The notes below the pieces were generated by a model. The model did no database searches. It had not been told where the DNA came from and saw only the letters and a program-made list of their open reading frames with translations. A stretch of DNA of 64,000 nt from Actinomadura flavalba DSM 45200 (lineage in GTDB: Bacteria; Actinomycetota; Actinomycetes; Streptosporangiales; Streptosporangiaceae). Both the position numbers and the translations under genes were made by a program. Location of the stretch: contig NZ_KB894093.1 in assembly GCF_000374305.1 (NCBI RefSeq), positions 186,001 through 250,000 on the forward strand. Direction: 5' to 3'. Below are positions 1 through 7,318 of this stretch, one piece after another. Within the stretch, counting starts at the first letter, position 1. Every line of letters begins with the position of its first letter.

Positions 1-246
1 AGGGCGGGGTTGGGGCGGGTGGCCAGTGACAGGGCGGGGGCTAGGCCGGGTGGCCAGTGACGGGGCGGGGGTTGGGTCGAGTGACCGGCGACGGGGCGGC
101 GGTTGGGCCGAATGGCCCGTGACGGGGTGAGGGCTGGGCCGGGTGACCGGCGACGGGGTTGGGGTTGGGCTGGGTGGCCAGTGAATGGGGTGGGGGTTCG
201 GTCGGTGGCCGGTGACGGGGTGAGGTTGGGCCGGGTGGCCGGTGAT
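1..246. repeat. 31-bp tandem minisatellite, about 8 copies
   Basis: Eight head-to-tail copies of a 30-31 bp G-rich unit run from the window edge. Each contains a GGGCGGG-type block and ends in GGCCAGTGAC, GACCGGCGAC or a close variant. Copies begin near 1, 31, 62, 93, 124, 155, 186 and 217, and the array may continue to the left of the window. The units are diverged from one another and one codon frame stays open through them. The repeat abuts the MFS gene and fills its expected promoter region. There are no unique spacers, so it is not a CRISPR. Confidence 0.85.
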
Positions 247-285
247 GGGAAGGGGCGGTTTGGGGGTGGGCGGTCTTCTGATCGG

Positions 286-1431
286 GTGATCGTCGGGGTC
301 GTTCTCGGGGTGCAGTTGGCGGCTTCGCTCGGGTTCTTTGCCGTGATGTCGCATGTTGTCGTGCATCTGCGGCATGACCTCGGGTTGCTGGCCGGGACGG
401 TGGGGCTCGTGCTGGGGCTGCGCATCGGTCTCCAGTACGCGCTGTACTTGCCCGCCGGGGTGCTCACCGACCGGGTGGGGGCGGCGCGGACGGGGGCCCT
501 GGCCTGCGTGCTCCGTGCCGCCGGTTTCGCGCTGCTCGGCTCAGCGTCGGGCCTGCCGACGCTGCTCGGCGCGGCGGTGCTGCTGGCGACGGGCGGCGCG
601 CTGTTCCACCCGGCGGCGCAGTCGCTTCTCGCCGGAGTCACCGCCCGCCGCCGCGCCTTCGCCGGCTACGTCGCCACCGGGCAGGCCGCGGCGGTGGCGG
701 GCCCGCCCCTGGGCCTGCTCGTGACGTTCTCCCACCTGGCCCTCGGCGCCGCCGTCCTCTGGACGACCGCCGCCCTGCTCTTCCTGGCCCTGCGTGGCCC
801 CACCACCACGGCGTCCGGCACGGCGGGCCGGGGGCACCTCCGCCCCGCGCTCCGCGACCGTGCCTTCCTGCGCCTGGCCCTGGTCCTCTCCCCCACGACG
901 CTGCTCATCGAGCAGATGGCGACGGCGGTACCCATGCTCGGCTCCGGCAGGGCCGCCGTGACCGTCTACCTGTGCGTCCTCGCGACGGTGGCCGCGATGA
1001 TCCAGCCCTTCATCGCCCGGCGAGCCGACCGCCCCGCGATCCTTCGCGCGTCCATGCTCGCCACCGCGTCGGCCTTCGCCCTGCTCCTGGTCGCGAACCC
1101 GCTCGCTTTCCTCGCCGCCGCCTGCCTGGCGGGCATCGCCACGGGAGCCATGCAACCGGCCGTCTTCCACTCCATCGTCCGCCACGCTCCCGCTCGGGCC
1201 GTCGGCGTCCACCTGGGCCTGGCCGCCTTCGCCTCCGGCGCCCTCGCCTTCACCGGCAACCTCCTGCTGGGCCACGCCTTCGAGGCCGACGCCGCCCCCG
1301 CCGCCCTCCTGGCCCTGGCCGCCCTCGCCCTGACGAGCGCCGCGACCCACCGCACCGCCCCGGCCCCACGCGTCGACTCTCCGCCTCTCACCACCCCACC
1401 GCGACCCGCCCCGGCACGCACGACGCAGTGA
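286..1431 (+). CDS. MFS transporter
   Basis: A membrane protein of about 381 residues with roughly twelve hydrophobic segments. The major-facilitator loop between TM2 and TM3 is visible as GVLTDRVGAARTG, the usual D-R-x-G-R-R-like motif. It is probably a proton-driven efflux or uptake carrier; the substrate cannot be read. The open frame extends upstream to 103, but that part is translated minisatellite rich in Gly, Arg and Val. I therefore place the start at the GTG at 286, just before the first transmembrane helix (VIVGVVLGVQLAASLGFF). A GTG at 235 is also possible. The C-terminus is Pro/Thr-rich. It converges on the DUF397 genes across a shared hairpin. Confidence 0.8.
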   Translation: MIVGVVLGVQLAASLGFFAVMSHVVVHLRHDLGLLAGTVGLVLGLRIGLQYALYLPAGVLTDRVGAARTGALACVLRAAGFALLGSASGLPTLLGAAVLLATGGALFHPAAQSLLAGVTARRRAFAGYVATGQAAAVAGPPLGLLVTFSHLALGAAVLWTTAALLFLALRGPTTTASGTAGRGHLRPALRDRAFLRLALVLSPTTLLIEQMATAVPMLGSGRAAVTVYLCVLATVAAMIQPFIARRADRPAILRASMLATASAFALLLVANPLAFLAAACLAGIATGAMQPAVFHSIVRHAPARAVGVHLGLAAFASGALAFTGNLLLGHAFEADAAPAALLALAALALTSAATHRTAPAPRVDSPPLTTPPRPAPARTTQ

Positions 1432-1461
1432 ACAACGGGCCGGTACCGGAAGCGAACGGCA

Positions 1462-1505
1462 GAACGCCCCTCGACCCGACCGGAAAGCCGGGGCGAGGGG
1501 CGTTC
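1462..1505. terminator. Bidirectional hairpin between convergent genes
   Basis: GAACGCCCCTCG at 1462-1473 pairs perfectly with CGAGGGGCGTTC at 1494-1505, and the intervening bases can extend the stem. It lies between the MFS stop (1431) and the convergent DUF397 stop (1513). There is no U-tract, which is common for actinobacterial terminators. Confidence 0.7.
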
Positions 1506-1512
1506 GCTGCGT

Positions 1513-1698
1513 TCAGAGGGACTTGACGGCTCCGGCGAACCGGCGGAAGTTCTCGCGGCCGACGAACAGCGTTCCGCCGTCGCGATCCTTGGTGTCGCGG
1601 ATCGCAACCGTGGCGGGGACGTTGGCCAGCTCGACGCAGTCTGTGCCGTGCGGACCGCTGCGCGATGACTTACGCCATGTCAACGTGTTCGTGTTCAT
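1513..1698 (-). CDS. DUF397 protein (copy 1)
   Basis: A 61-residue protein of the DUF397 family. The family opening W-R-K-S-S-x-S, the C-V-E-L-A segment and the V-A-I-R-D-x-K-D-x-D-G block are all visible. In actinomycetes such small acidic proteins are typically encoded beside XRE/DUF5753 regulators and act with them in developmental control (WhiJ-type loci). The C-terminal two thirds are almost identical, also at DNA level, to the next gene upstream (1745-1930). This indicates a recent tandem duplication or gene conversion. The start is the ATG at 1698. Confidence 0.9.
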   Translation of the reverse strand: MNTNTLTWRKSSRSGPHGTDCVELANVPATVAIRDTKDRDGGTLFVGRENFRRFAGAVKSL

Positions 1699-1744
1699 AG
1701 CTCTCCCATCACCTCCCGAGGGAACGCACGGGAGCCCTCAACAT

Positions 1745-1930
1745 TCAGAGGGACTTGACGGCTCCGGCGAACCGGCGGAAGCTCTCACGACCGACGAACA
1801 GCGTCCCGCCGTCGCGGTTCTTGGTGTCACGGATCGCGACCGTGGCGGGGGCGTTGGCCAGCTCGACACAGTCGCCACCGTCCGGGGTGCTGTACGACGA
1901 CTTGCGCCAGGTGGCGCGGTTCAGGTCCAT
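1745..1930 (-). CDS. DUF397 protein (copy 2)
   Basis: A 61-residue DUF397 protein with the same W-R-K-S-S-x-S, C-V-E-L-A and I-R-D-x-K motifs as its neighbour. The N-terminus (MDLNRATW) differs, whereas the last 40 or so residues are near-identical. Its ATG lies inside the 3' end of the XRE gene (10-nt overlap with stop at 1921), so translation is probably coupled. The pair is the standard DUF397/XRE partnership. It is presumed cytoplasmic and no catalytic residues are evident. Confidence 0.92.
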   Translation of the reverse strand: MDLNRATWRKSSYSTPDGGDCVELANAPATVAIRDTKNRDGGTLFVGRESFRRFAGAVKSL

Positions 1931-2715
1931 AGTTCTCCCCTCACCTCCCGGACGAACGTGCGGGAGTCTTCCACGTTCAGCGCGTACGCCTGGAGTGTAG
2001 CGACCTCTTTCAGAAGGTCCGCGACTGTCTCCGGATCTCGCGTTGACGTACCGAAGCGAGAGCGCGCGGCCTCCAGGAACGCAATCGAAGAACCGTCTGC
2101 CATGGTCGCGATACTGAATGATCCTGACGGGGAGACGGCAACGCGGCCACGGCGAAGGGCGTACGGCACGATTTGCACGGTGACGTTCGGACGGTGGGAC
2201 ATCTCGATGAGGTGGTCGTGCTGCTCCCGCATGATCTCCTCATCGCCAACCGTGCGGCGGAGCACGCTCTCGTCCAGCAGAACGGCGAGGTGCGGAGCGG
2301 CGGCACGGTCGAGCAGTTTGCGGCGATCTAGGCGGTCAGCCAGCACCTCGTCGCCAGTGGTCAGCGAGCGAGCGTAGGCGGGCGTCTGCACCAGCGTGGG
2401 CACGTAGATCATCTGCGTGGAGATGATCAGCTTGGCGTCCGGTTCTGAGGCGTGGTAGTCCGCGAACGGGTTTCGTCCCCCGTAGATCTCCTCCCACGCG
2501 TTCAGGATCTGGCCGTCTGCGTTGAGGATCTCGTCCATCGCTTTTGCGTCTTCGATGTGCGGCGTGAACCTGCCGTTCACGAGTTGACTGGTCCAGCCCT
2601 CACCCTTGTTGGCCATGCGCGAGATGGCCCCGGACGTCAGGGGTGAACGCACAACGAAGTCGTGCACAAATGACCCGAATCGTACGTTCTCGGGCGAAGG
2701 TTTGCGTTTTGGCAT
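1921..2715 (-). CDS. XRE-family regulator with DUF5753 domain (WhiJ-like)
   Basis: A protein of about 264 residues. The N-terminal 70 residues form a helix-turn-helix (LTSGAISRMANKGEGWTSQLVNG region). The rest matches the DUF5753 effector domain: IISTQMIYVPTLVQTPAYAR, an R-R-x-L-L-D-R region, VLLDESVLRR, and VTVQIVPYA followed by GSFSIA. This architecture is the WhiJ-like family of Streptomyces relatives, which pair with DUF397 proteins and AbaA-like ATPases. I chose the ATG at 2715 because GAGAGG lies just upstream; the frame is open to 2760. The HTH gene and the ATPase gene at 2878 diverge from a 160-bp intergenic region that must hold both promoters. Confidence 0.9.
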   Translation of the reverse strand: MPKRKPSPENVRFGSFVHDFVVRSPLTSGAISRMANKGEGWTSQLVNGRFTPHIEDAKAMDEILNADGQILNAWEEIYGGRNPFADYHASEPDAKLIISTQMIYVPTLVQTPAYARSLTTGDEVLADRLDRRKLLDRAAAPHLAVLLDESVLRRTVGDEEIMREQHDHLIEMSHRPNVTVQIVPYALRRGRVAVSPSGSFSIATMADGSSIAFLEAARSRFGTSTRDPETVADLLKEVATLQAYALNVEDSRTFVREVRGELWT

Positions 2716-2877
2716 TTTTCGCCTCTCGTGTTCGTGACCGCCGGGGACGGCGTGTGTCATTTGATGATGGCACCCGCAGTGTGTCCCGCGCTACGGAAAG
2801 CCGTGGAAACGTGTGTGTCGAGAGCTGCATATCCGACACGAACGCGGAGCGCGATCGAACACGAGAAGGGCCGCACG

Positions 2878-3306
2878 ATGATCACTTCCGGTATCACCGA
2901 GCACAAACCCCCGGACGGTGGAACGGCTCCGGGGACCGCGTGGGTGGGTGAAGCGCGTGATCTCGCCGGGCAGTGGGCGGACGCCGAGGGCTTCCCCACC
3001 GAAGTGATCGAGGACGTGCGGCTGGTCGCATCGGAACTGGTCACCAACGCGATCGCGCACGCGGCCGGGTCGGCGGGCGTTCTGTTGCGGCTGTACCGGT
3101 GTGAGGGCGGCGCGGTCGTGGAGGTGTGGGACGCCGACGCGAACAAGGTCCCCGAGATCGGGGAACCGGATGTCGTGCACGAGTCCGGCCGGGGGCTGTT
3201 CATCGTGAACAGTCTGACCGGTGGAATGTGGGGCTGGCAGCGCCTCGCGGACAACAAGGGAAAAGCGACGTGGGCGAGGATTCCATGCACAACAACCCGT
3301 ACATGA
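2878..3306 (+). CDS. Histidine-kinase-like ATP-binding protein (RsbW/AbaA-like)
   Basis: A 142-residue protein with the GHKL ATPase fold. The N-box reads VASELVTNAIAHA, the G1-type region reads VEVWDAD, and the G2-type glycine loop reads ESGRGLFIV. It resembles anti-sigma-factor kinases of the HATPase_c_2 group and the ATPases found in WhiJ/AbaA loci. The start is the ATG at 2878, preceded by GAGAAGGG. The target sigma factor or anti-anti-sigma partner is not in the window. It is followed by overlapping small regulatory genes that probably form one transcript. Confidence 0.88.
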   Translation: MITSGITEHKPPDGGTAPGTAWVGEARDLAGQWADAEGFPTEVIEDVRLVASELVTNAIAHAAGSAGVLLRLYRCEGGAVVEVWDADANKVPEIGEPDVVHESGRGLFIVNSLTGGMWGWQRLADNKGKATWARIPCTTTRT

Positions 3307-3482
3307 ACACTTCCATGAAGACGCGCGAGGTCGCGCGCCTGTTCGGCGTCACCCCCTACACGGTCGTGCGATGGACCCATAAGGGCCTCCTGACGGCCGG
3401 AACCACCCCGTCGGGCCACCTGCGCTTCGACCGCGCCCAGGTCATGGACCTGTACCGGGGCTCGAACGGAGAAGACGAATGA
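3285..3482 (+). CDS. BldC/MerR-like small DNA-binding protein
   Basis: A winged-helix protein of about 65 residues. The segment TREVARLFGVTPYTVVRW followed by H-K-G-L-L and S-G-H-L-R-F-D matches the excisionase/BldC-type MerR-like DNA-binding domain (helix-turn-helix plus wing). BldC itself is about 68 residues. The GAGGA at 3276-3280 supports the ATG at 3285. The ATG at 3303 overlaps the upstream stop as ATGA and is an alternative start. A 4-nt ATGA overlap with the next gene implies coupled translation. It probably regulates this locus or developmental genes; that is inference. Confidence 0.8.
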   Translation: MHNNPYMNTSMKTREVARLFGVTPYTVVRWTHKGLLTAGTTPSGHLRFDRAQVMDLYRGSNGEDE

Positions 3483-3796
3483 CCAGCATCAAGGCCCTGG
3501 TCACCTGGTTCATCTGGGTGCGCCGCCGTGCGGCGGCCGCGTCCTACCTGCGCGTTCTGAGCGGGGAGATGACGGCACGCGGCTGGTCGTGCTCGCTGGC
3601 GGCGTCCGCGGTACCGATCCTGTGGATCACCCCCGCCACTCGCGGCGAAAGGTCCATCGGCTACGGCGTCACCGCCGTCGTCATCAACGACCACGCCACC
3701 GTCCTCAGCCGCGACATGGAAGAACTGTGCTCCTGCGGCGACCCGGCCAAGGTGGCCGACACCCTCTCCGAACGCCTCGGCACAACACGCCTCTAG
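3479..3796 (+). CDS. Hypothetical protein
   Basis: A 105-residue protein that I do not recognise. It begins with a basic amphipathic stretch (KALVTWFIWVRRRAAAA) and has a short cysteine pair (CSCGDP) near the end. There is no signal peptide and no clear membrane helix. Its ATG overlaps the BldC-like gene's TGA, so it is the last gene of the ATPase/BldC-like operon and ends just before a strong hairpin. Confidence 0.65.
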   Translation: MTSIKALVTWFIWVRRRAAAASYLRVLSGEMTARGWSCSLAASAVPILWITPATRGERSIGYGVTAVVINDHATVLSRDMEELCSCGDPAKVADTLSERLGTTRL

Positions 3797-3831
3797 ACCA
3801 GGACCGGGGAACCACACCCCGTGTCCCACCC

Positions 3832-3875
3832 GAGAACCCCCGGTGCCCCAGGAGGGGAGGGCACCGGGGGTTCTC
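3832..3875 (+). terminator. Strong hairpin terminator
   Basis: A perfect 17-bp stem: GAGAACCCCCGGTGCCC at 3832-3848 pairs with its exact complement at 3859-3875 around a 10-nt loop. It lies 36 bp after the stop at 3796, at the end of the ATPase/BldC-like operon. Confidence 0.85.
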
Positions 3876-4023
3876 CACGCCTCAGCACGCCGCGCCACGC
3901 CCCATTCACTCGACAGTGGCGAGAATCCCCGCAACCAAGCAGGGATAAGTGGGACGAGAGGGACAATCTCGGCCGCTTCCGTGGCGCCCGGTGGTGTGCG
4001 GGGCTGCGACGGAGGGATATCGG

Positions 4024-4410
4024 TCAGCGCGTGAGGCATTGCACCGCCTCCCGGAGGTGGACCGCGATGGCCGCTTGGGCGTCGGCGTCCTTGTCGGTAT
4101 CCGGGGCCGCCCAGCGGAAGACGCTCTGCGTGAACCACTCGGTGATCCACAGCTTGAACCAGCCCGCCGCCCAGACGTGGGCGGGCAGTCCGGCTCGCGG
4201 TGCGGCGGCGTCGCCGGGGCCACCGGCGTCGATGTAGGCGCGCAGGAGCGCTTCGACGGCGGGCAGGTCGATCGGCTTCGGCGTTCCCTGCCACGAGACC
4301 AGGTCCAGCAGGCCCGGCCGAAACTCACGATGATCTCCCTTTCGCAGCCTGCATTCGGGGAGTGGAAAGCCCGGCCTGTGCTCCTCTTCGGGCTCGCAGA
4401 CGCCGGATCA
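4024..4410 (-). pseudogene. C-terminal gene remnant, possibly phosphotransferase-like
   Basis: A minus-strand frame with convincing protein composition ends at the TGA 4024-4026. It reads RPGLLDLVSWQGTPKPIDL, then AVEALLRAYIDAGG, then HVWAAGWFKLWITEWFTQS and VHLREAVQCL. No ATG or GTG opens the frame: it is closed by a TGA near 4411 upstream, so the 5' part of the gene is missing. The two other minus-strand frames through here are Arg/Pro/Ser-rich shadows. Tails of this kind occur in aminoglycoside-phosphotransferase-like kinases, but no catalytic motif is left to confirm that. The stretch 3876-4658 otherwise holds no gene I can support. Confidence 0.5.
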
Positions 4411-4548
4411 CGGAGCGTCCCGAACGGCTGCGACCGCATCCGCCTGCCGGTCAGGAAGCCGCCCGAGGACGTCTCGCGAACAGTACCGACGTCGAGGCGC
4501 GCACGCAGGAATACACACGGTGAGAACGAACCGTCCGTTCCGACGGCG

Positions 4549-4626
4549 GGCGCGCTCCGCGTAGTAGCGGCGCTCCGTGTGGTAGCGGCGCGCTCCGCGT
4601 GGTAGCGGCGCGCTCCGCGTAGTAGC
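4549..4626. repeat. 20-bp direct repeat, four copies
   Basis: Four contiguous copies of GGCGCGCTCCGCGTAGTAGC, the second 18 bp long and two of them with G for A near the 3' end (GTGGTAGC). It lies in the non-coding gap immediately downstream of the penicillin-binding protein gene. There are no spacers. It is possibly a simple tandem expansion; no function is visible. Confidence 0.8.
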
Positions 4627-4658
4627 TGCCGCAGAATCCGGAGAGGTCGGGTGGGGGG

Positions 4659-6281
4659 TCAGGTGGCGGCGCGGAGGAAGGTGGCTGCGGCTGGGGCGGC
4701 TGAGGTTGCGCCGGCTCCGCCTGATTCGACGATGACGGCGAAGGCCAGGTCGGACTTGTAGCCGATGAACCAGCCGTGGGTCGGGGGGTTCTCGCCGGAG
4801 CCGTATTCGGCGGTGCCCGTTTTGCCTGCGGTGCCCTTGGGGAAGTCGACGCCCGAGGCGGTGCCCTCGGAGACCACGGCGGGCATCAGGGTTTGCAGGG
4901 CCCTGCGGACCTTCGGTTCCAGCTCGCGGGGTGGCTGGGGCTTGCGGCCCTTGGTGTCGGCGGCCTCGGAGACCAGCTTGGCGTCGACCACGCGGGGCGA
5001 GCGCCAGGTGCCGGAAGCTGCCGCCGCCGCGACGCCCGCCATGTTCAGGGGGCTCGTCAGGACCTCGCCCTGCCCGAAGGACGCGGCGGCGAGGGCGGTG
5101 GCGTCCTTGGTGGCGGGGAAGGCGCCGCGGACGGCGGGCAGGCCCGCGATGATCGGCTGGCCGAAGCCGAACTGCTGCGCCACCTGCGCCAGGCGCGCCT
5201 GGTCGAGGCGGTCGGTGCTGAGCTTGGCGAACGTCGTGTTGCAGGAGTGCGCGAACGCCTCGCGGAACGGGACGCGGCCGAACGCCTCGTGCTCGCTGTT
5301 GCGGAACGACCGGCCGCCGATGGTGACCGTCGCCGGGCAGTCCACCGGCGTCGACGCGGCGAGGCCGTCCGCGACGAGCGCGGCGGCGGTGACGACCTTG
5401 AACGTCGAGCCGGGCGGATACTGGCCCATCAGCGCCCGGTTGTAGCCGCCGGGCTTGTTCGCGATCGCGACGATCTCACCGGTGGACGGCCGGACGGCGA
5501 CCAGCGACGCGTTCTTGTCGACGTCGGCGAGCGCGGCGGACGCGGCGCGCTGGGCGCGGGCGTCGATGGTCGTCTTGAGCGGCTCGCCCTCCTTGCCGCC
5601 GAACCGCTGGACGGTCTTCACGACCTTGCCTTCGCCCTCGACGATCTGGACGGCGAGCGCCGGAGTACCCGCGAGCCGTCGTTCGAACTGCTGCTGGAGG
5701 CCGTCAGTGCCGGCCGGATCGCCCTCCTTGTACGGAGCGCCGAGCTTCTCGGCCGTCTCGGCGTCGATCGCCCCGACGCGCCCCGCGATCTGCCCGGCCG
5801 ACCCGGGCCCGGACAGCGGCGTGCCGTCCGCCGCGAGGACGTCCGCGCGGTCCGGCCAGGCCCGCGCGGTGCGGAGCCGCTGGCCCTCCTTGAGCCCCGG
5901 ATAAAGGAGTGCGGGCGTCCACACGACGCGCCACTCGCCGTCGCGCTTCTCGACCGGCAGCGCGGCGGTGTAGCCGAACTCCCGGTTCCCGGCCAGGGTG
6001 AAGCGCGCGGTGAACGAGGCGCGGTCGTCCTTGACGGACGCCAGCTCGTACCGCTGCCCGGACGCGTTCATGTCCTCGCGCGCCTTCTTCAACCGGGCGT
6101 CGAGATCACCGGGAGCGTCGACGGTCAGCGACCGGACGGTCGCGTAGTCGCCCGCCGTCCACGCCGCGAGGAACCGTTCGGCGTTCTCCTGCGGGCCCCG
6201 GTCGCGCAGGAACCAGAAGGCGCCCCCGGCGCCGACCAGCACGATCGCCACGACGGCGACAACGATCCAGCCTCGTCGCAT
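4659..6281 (-). CDS. Penicillin-binding transpeptidase with MecA-like N-terminal domain
   Basis: A 540-residue class B-type PBP. A single N-terminal anchor (IVVAVVAIVLVGAGGAFWFL, residues 5-25) precedes an NTF2-like/MecA_N domain at about 30-135 (ENAERFLAAWTAGDY). A PBP linker domain follows, then the transpeptidase domain from about 245. The active-site motifs are STFK (292-295), SCN (346-348) and KTG (487-489), so all catalytic residues are intact. It should cross-link peptidoglycan outside the membrane. MecA-type N-domains occur in low-affinity PBPs as well as ordinary ones, so resistance is only a possibility. It diverges from a LysR gene that is coupled to a beta-lactamase-like gene. Confidence 0.93.
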   Translation of the reverse strand: MRRGWIVVAVVAIVLVGAGGAFWFLRDRGPQENAERFLAAWTAGDYATVRSLTVDAPGDLDARLKKAREDMNASGQRYELASVKDDRASFTARFTLAGNREFGYTAALPVEKRDGEWRVVWTPALLYPGLKEGQRLRTARAWPDRADVLAADGTPLSGPGSAGQIAGRVGAIDAETAEKLGAPYKEGDPAGTDGLQQQFERRLAGTPALAVQIVEGEGKVVKTVQRFGGKEGEPLKTTIDARAQRAASAALADVDKNASLVAVRPSTGEIVAIANKPGGYNRALMGQYPPGSTFKVVTAAALVADGLAASTPVDCPATVTIGGRSFRNSEHEAFGRVPFREAFAHSCNTTFAKLSTDRLDQARLAQVAQQFGFGQPIIAGLPAVRGAFPATKDATALAAASFGQGEVLTSPLNMAGVAAAAASGTWRSPRVVDAKLVSEAADTKGRKPQPPRELEPKVRRALQTLMPAVVSEGTASGVDFPKGTAGKTGTAEYGSGENPPTHGWFIGYKSDLAFAVIVESGGAGATSAAPAAATFLRAAT

Positions 6282-6362
6282 CGGAAATCCTCCCCCGTTG
6301 ATGCCTGCGGACAGGACATCACCTCCGTGGCGATGCGTCCAACATTCATATCGCTCACAGTC

Positions 6363-6382
6363 CGATACTCGAACTGATATCG
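6363..6382. promoter_or_regulatory. Putative LysR operator in divergent promoter
   Basis: CGATA at 6363-6367 and TATCG at 6378-6382 form an interrupted palindrome in the 110-bp gap between the PBP gene and the lysR gene. It ends 9 bp before the LysR GTG. LysR proteins typically bind T-N11-A dyads in such positions. Confidence 0.5.
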
Positions 6383-6391
6383 TCGCTGCTC

Positions 6392-7318
6392 GTGAACCTC
6401 GTGGGGCACCTGAGCTGCTTCGTCGCGGTCGCCGAAGAACTTCATTTCGGCCGGGCCGCCGACCGGCTCGGCATGGCCCAGCCCCCGCTGAGCCAGCGCA
6501 TCCAGCGGCTGGAACGCGAACTGGGCGTCAAGCTGTTCGACCGGTCCAGCCGCCACGTCGCGCTCACCGCCGCCGGTGAACTGCTGCTCGGCGAGGCCCG
6601 CGACCTGCTCGCCCGCGCCGACCGCATCACCGCGCTCGCCGAACGCGTGCGGGACGGCGAGGCGCTGCGCGCCGGGGTCCCCGCCGGGCTCGGCGGCGGC
6701 GTCGTCGCCGCGCTGATCGCCGCGTACCGCGAGCGCCGCCCCGGCGTCCGCCTGGACCTGCGCGAACTGCCCACCACGACGCAGGTCCGCGCGCTGCTGG
6801 ACGGCTCGCTCGACGTGGGCGTGCTCCGGCACCCGTGCGAGACGCGGGGCCTGTCCCTCGGCCCGCTGCTCGACCAGCGGATCGGCGTGCTGCTGCGCGC
6901 CCCGGCGCCGCCGGAACTGGCGCTGGCCGACCTGGCGGGCCGCGACCTCGTCCTGTTCCCCCGCGACGAGGCGCCCGGCAGCCACGACGACTGGCTCGCC
7001 GCCTGCCGCCGCCACGGCTTCGCCCCGCCCACCGTGCACGAGGCCCATCCGCCGTTCGCGCTCGGGCTCGTGCTGGCCGGGACGGCCGTGGCGTTCAGCC
7101 CGCGCGTGCCCGACACCGCCGAGGCCGTGTGGCGTCCGCTGCGCGGCGAGCCGCTGGCCTGGCGGACGTCCTGCGCGTGGCGGAACGACACCGTCGGTCC
7201 CGCCGTCGCCGATTTCACCTCCGTCGCCAGCGCCGTGTTCCGCCGGGAGGCCGCCATGACCGAACCCGGGCCGCGCCGCCGCGTCGTCCCGCGCCCCGCG
7301 TCCGGATTCCTCGCGTGA
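6392..7318 (+). CDS. LysR-family transcriptional regulator
   Basis: A 308-residue protein. The N-terminal winged HTH is typical (FVAVAEELHFGRAADRLGM, then QPPLSQRIQRLERELGVKLFDR), and a periplasmic-binding-like effector domain begins near residue 90. The start is the GTG at 6392, where LysR proteins normally begin (MNLVGHLSCF). It is transcribed away from the PBP gene and its stop overlaps the start of the beta-lactamase-like gene as GTGA. It probably autoregulates and controls either flank from the palindrome at 6363-6382. The inducer is unknown. Confidence 0.93.
   Translation: MNLVGHLSCFVAVAEELHFGRAADRLGMAQPPLSQRIQRLERELGVKLFDRSSRHVALTAAGELLLGEARDLLARADRITALAERVRDGEALRAGVPAGLGGGVVAALIAAYRERRPGVRLDLRELPTTTQVRALLDGSLDVGVLRHPCETRGLSLGPLLDQRIGVLLRAPAPPELALADLAGRDLVLFPRDEAPGSHDDWLAACRRHGFAPPTVHEAHPPFALGLVLAGTAVAFSPRVPDTAEAVWRPLRGEPLAWRTSCAWRNDTVGPAVADFTSVASAVFRREAAMTEPGPRRRVVPRPASGFLA

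Noticed and set aside
1-246. CRISPR-like array at the left edge
   Set aside because: Units are contiguous and have no unique spacers; it is a tandem minisatellite. The same applies to 4549-4626.
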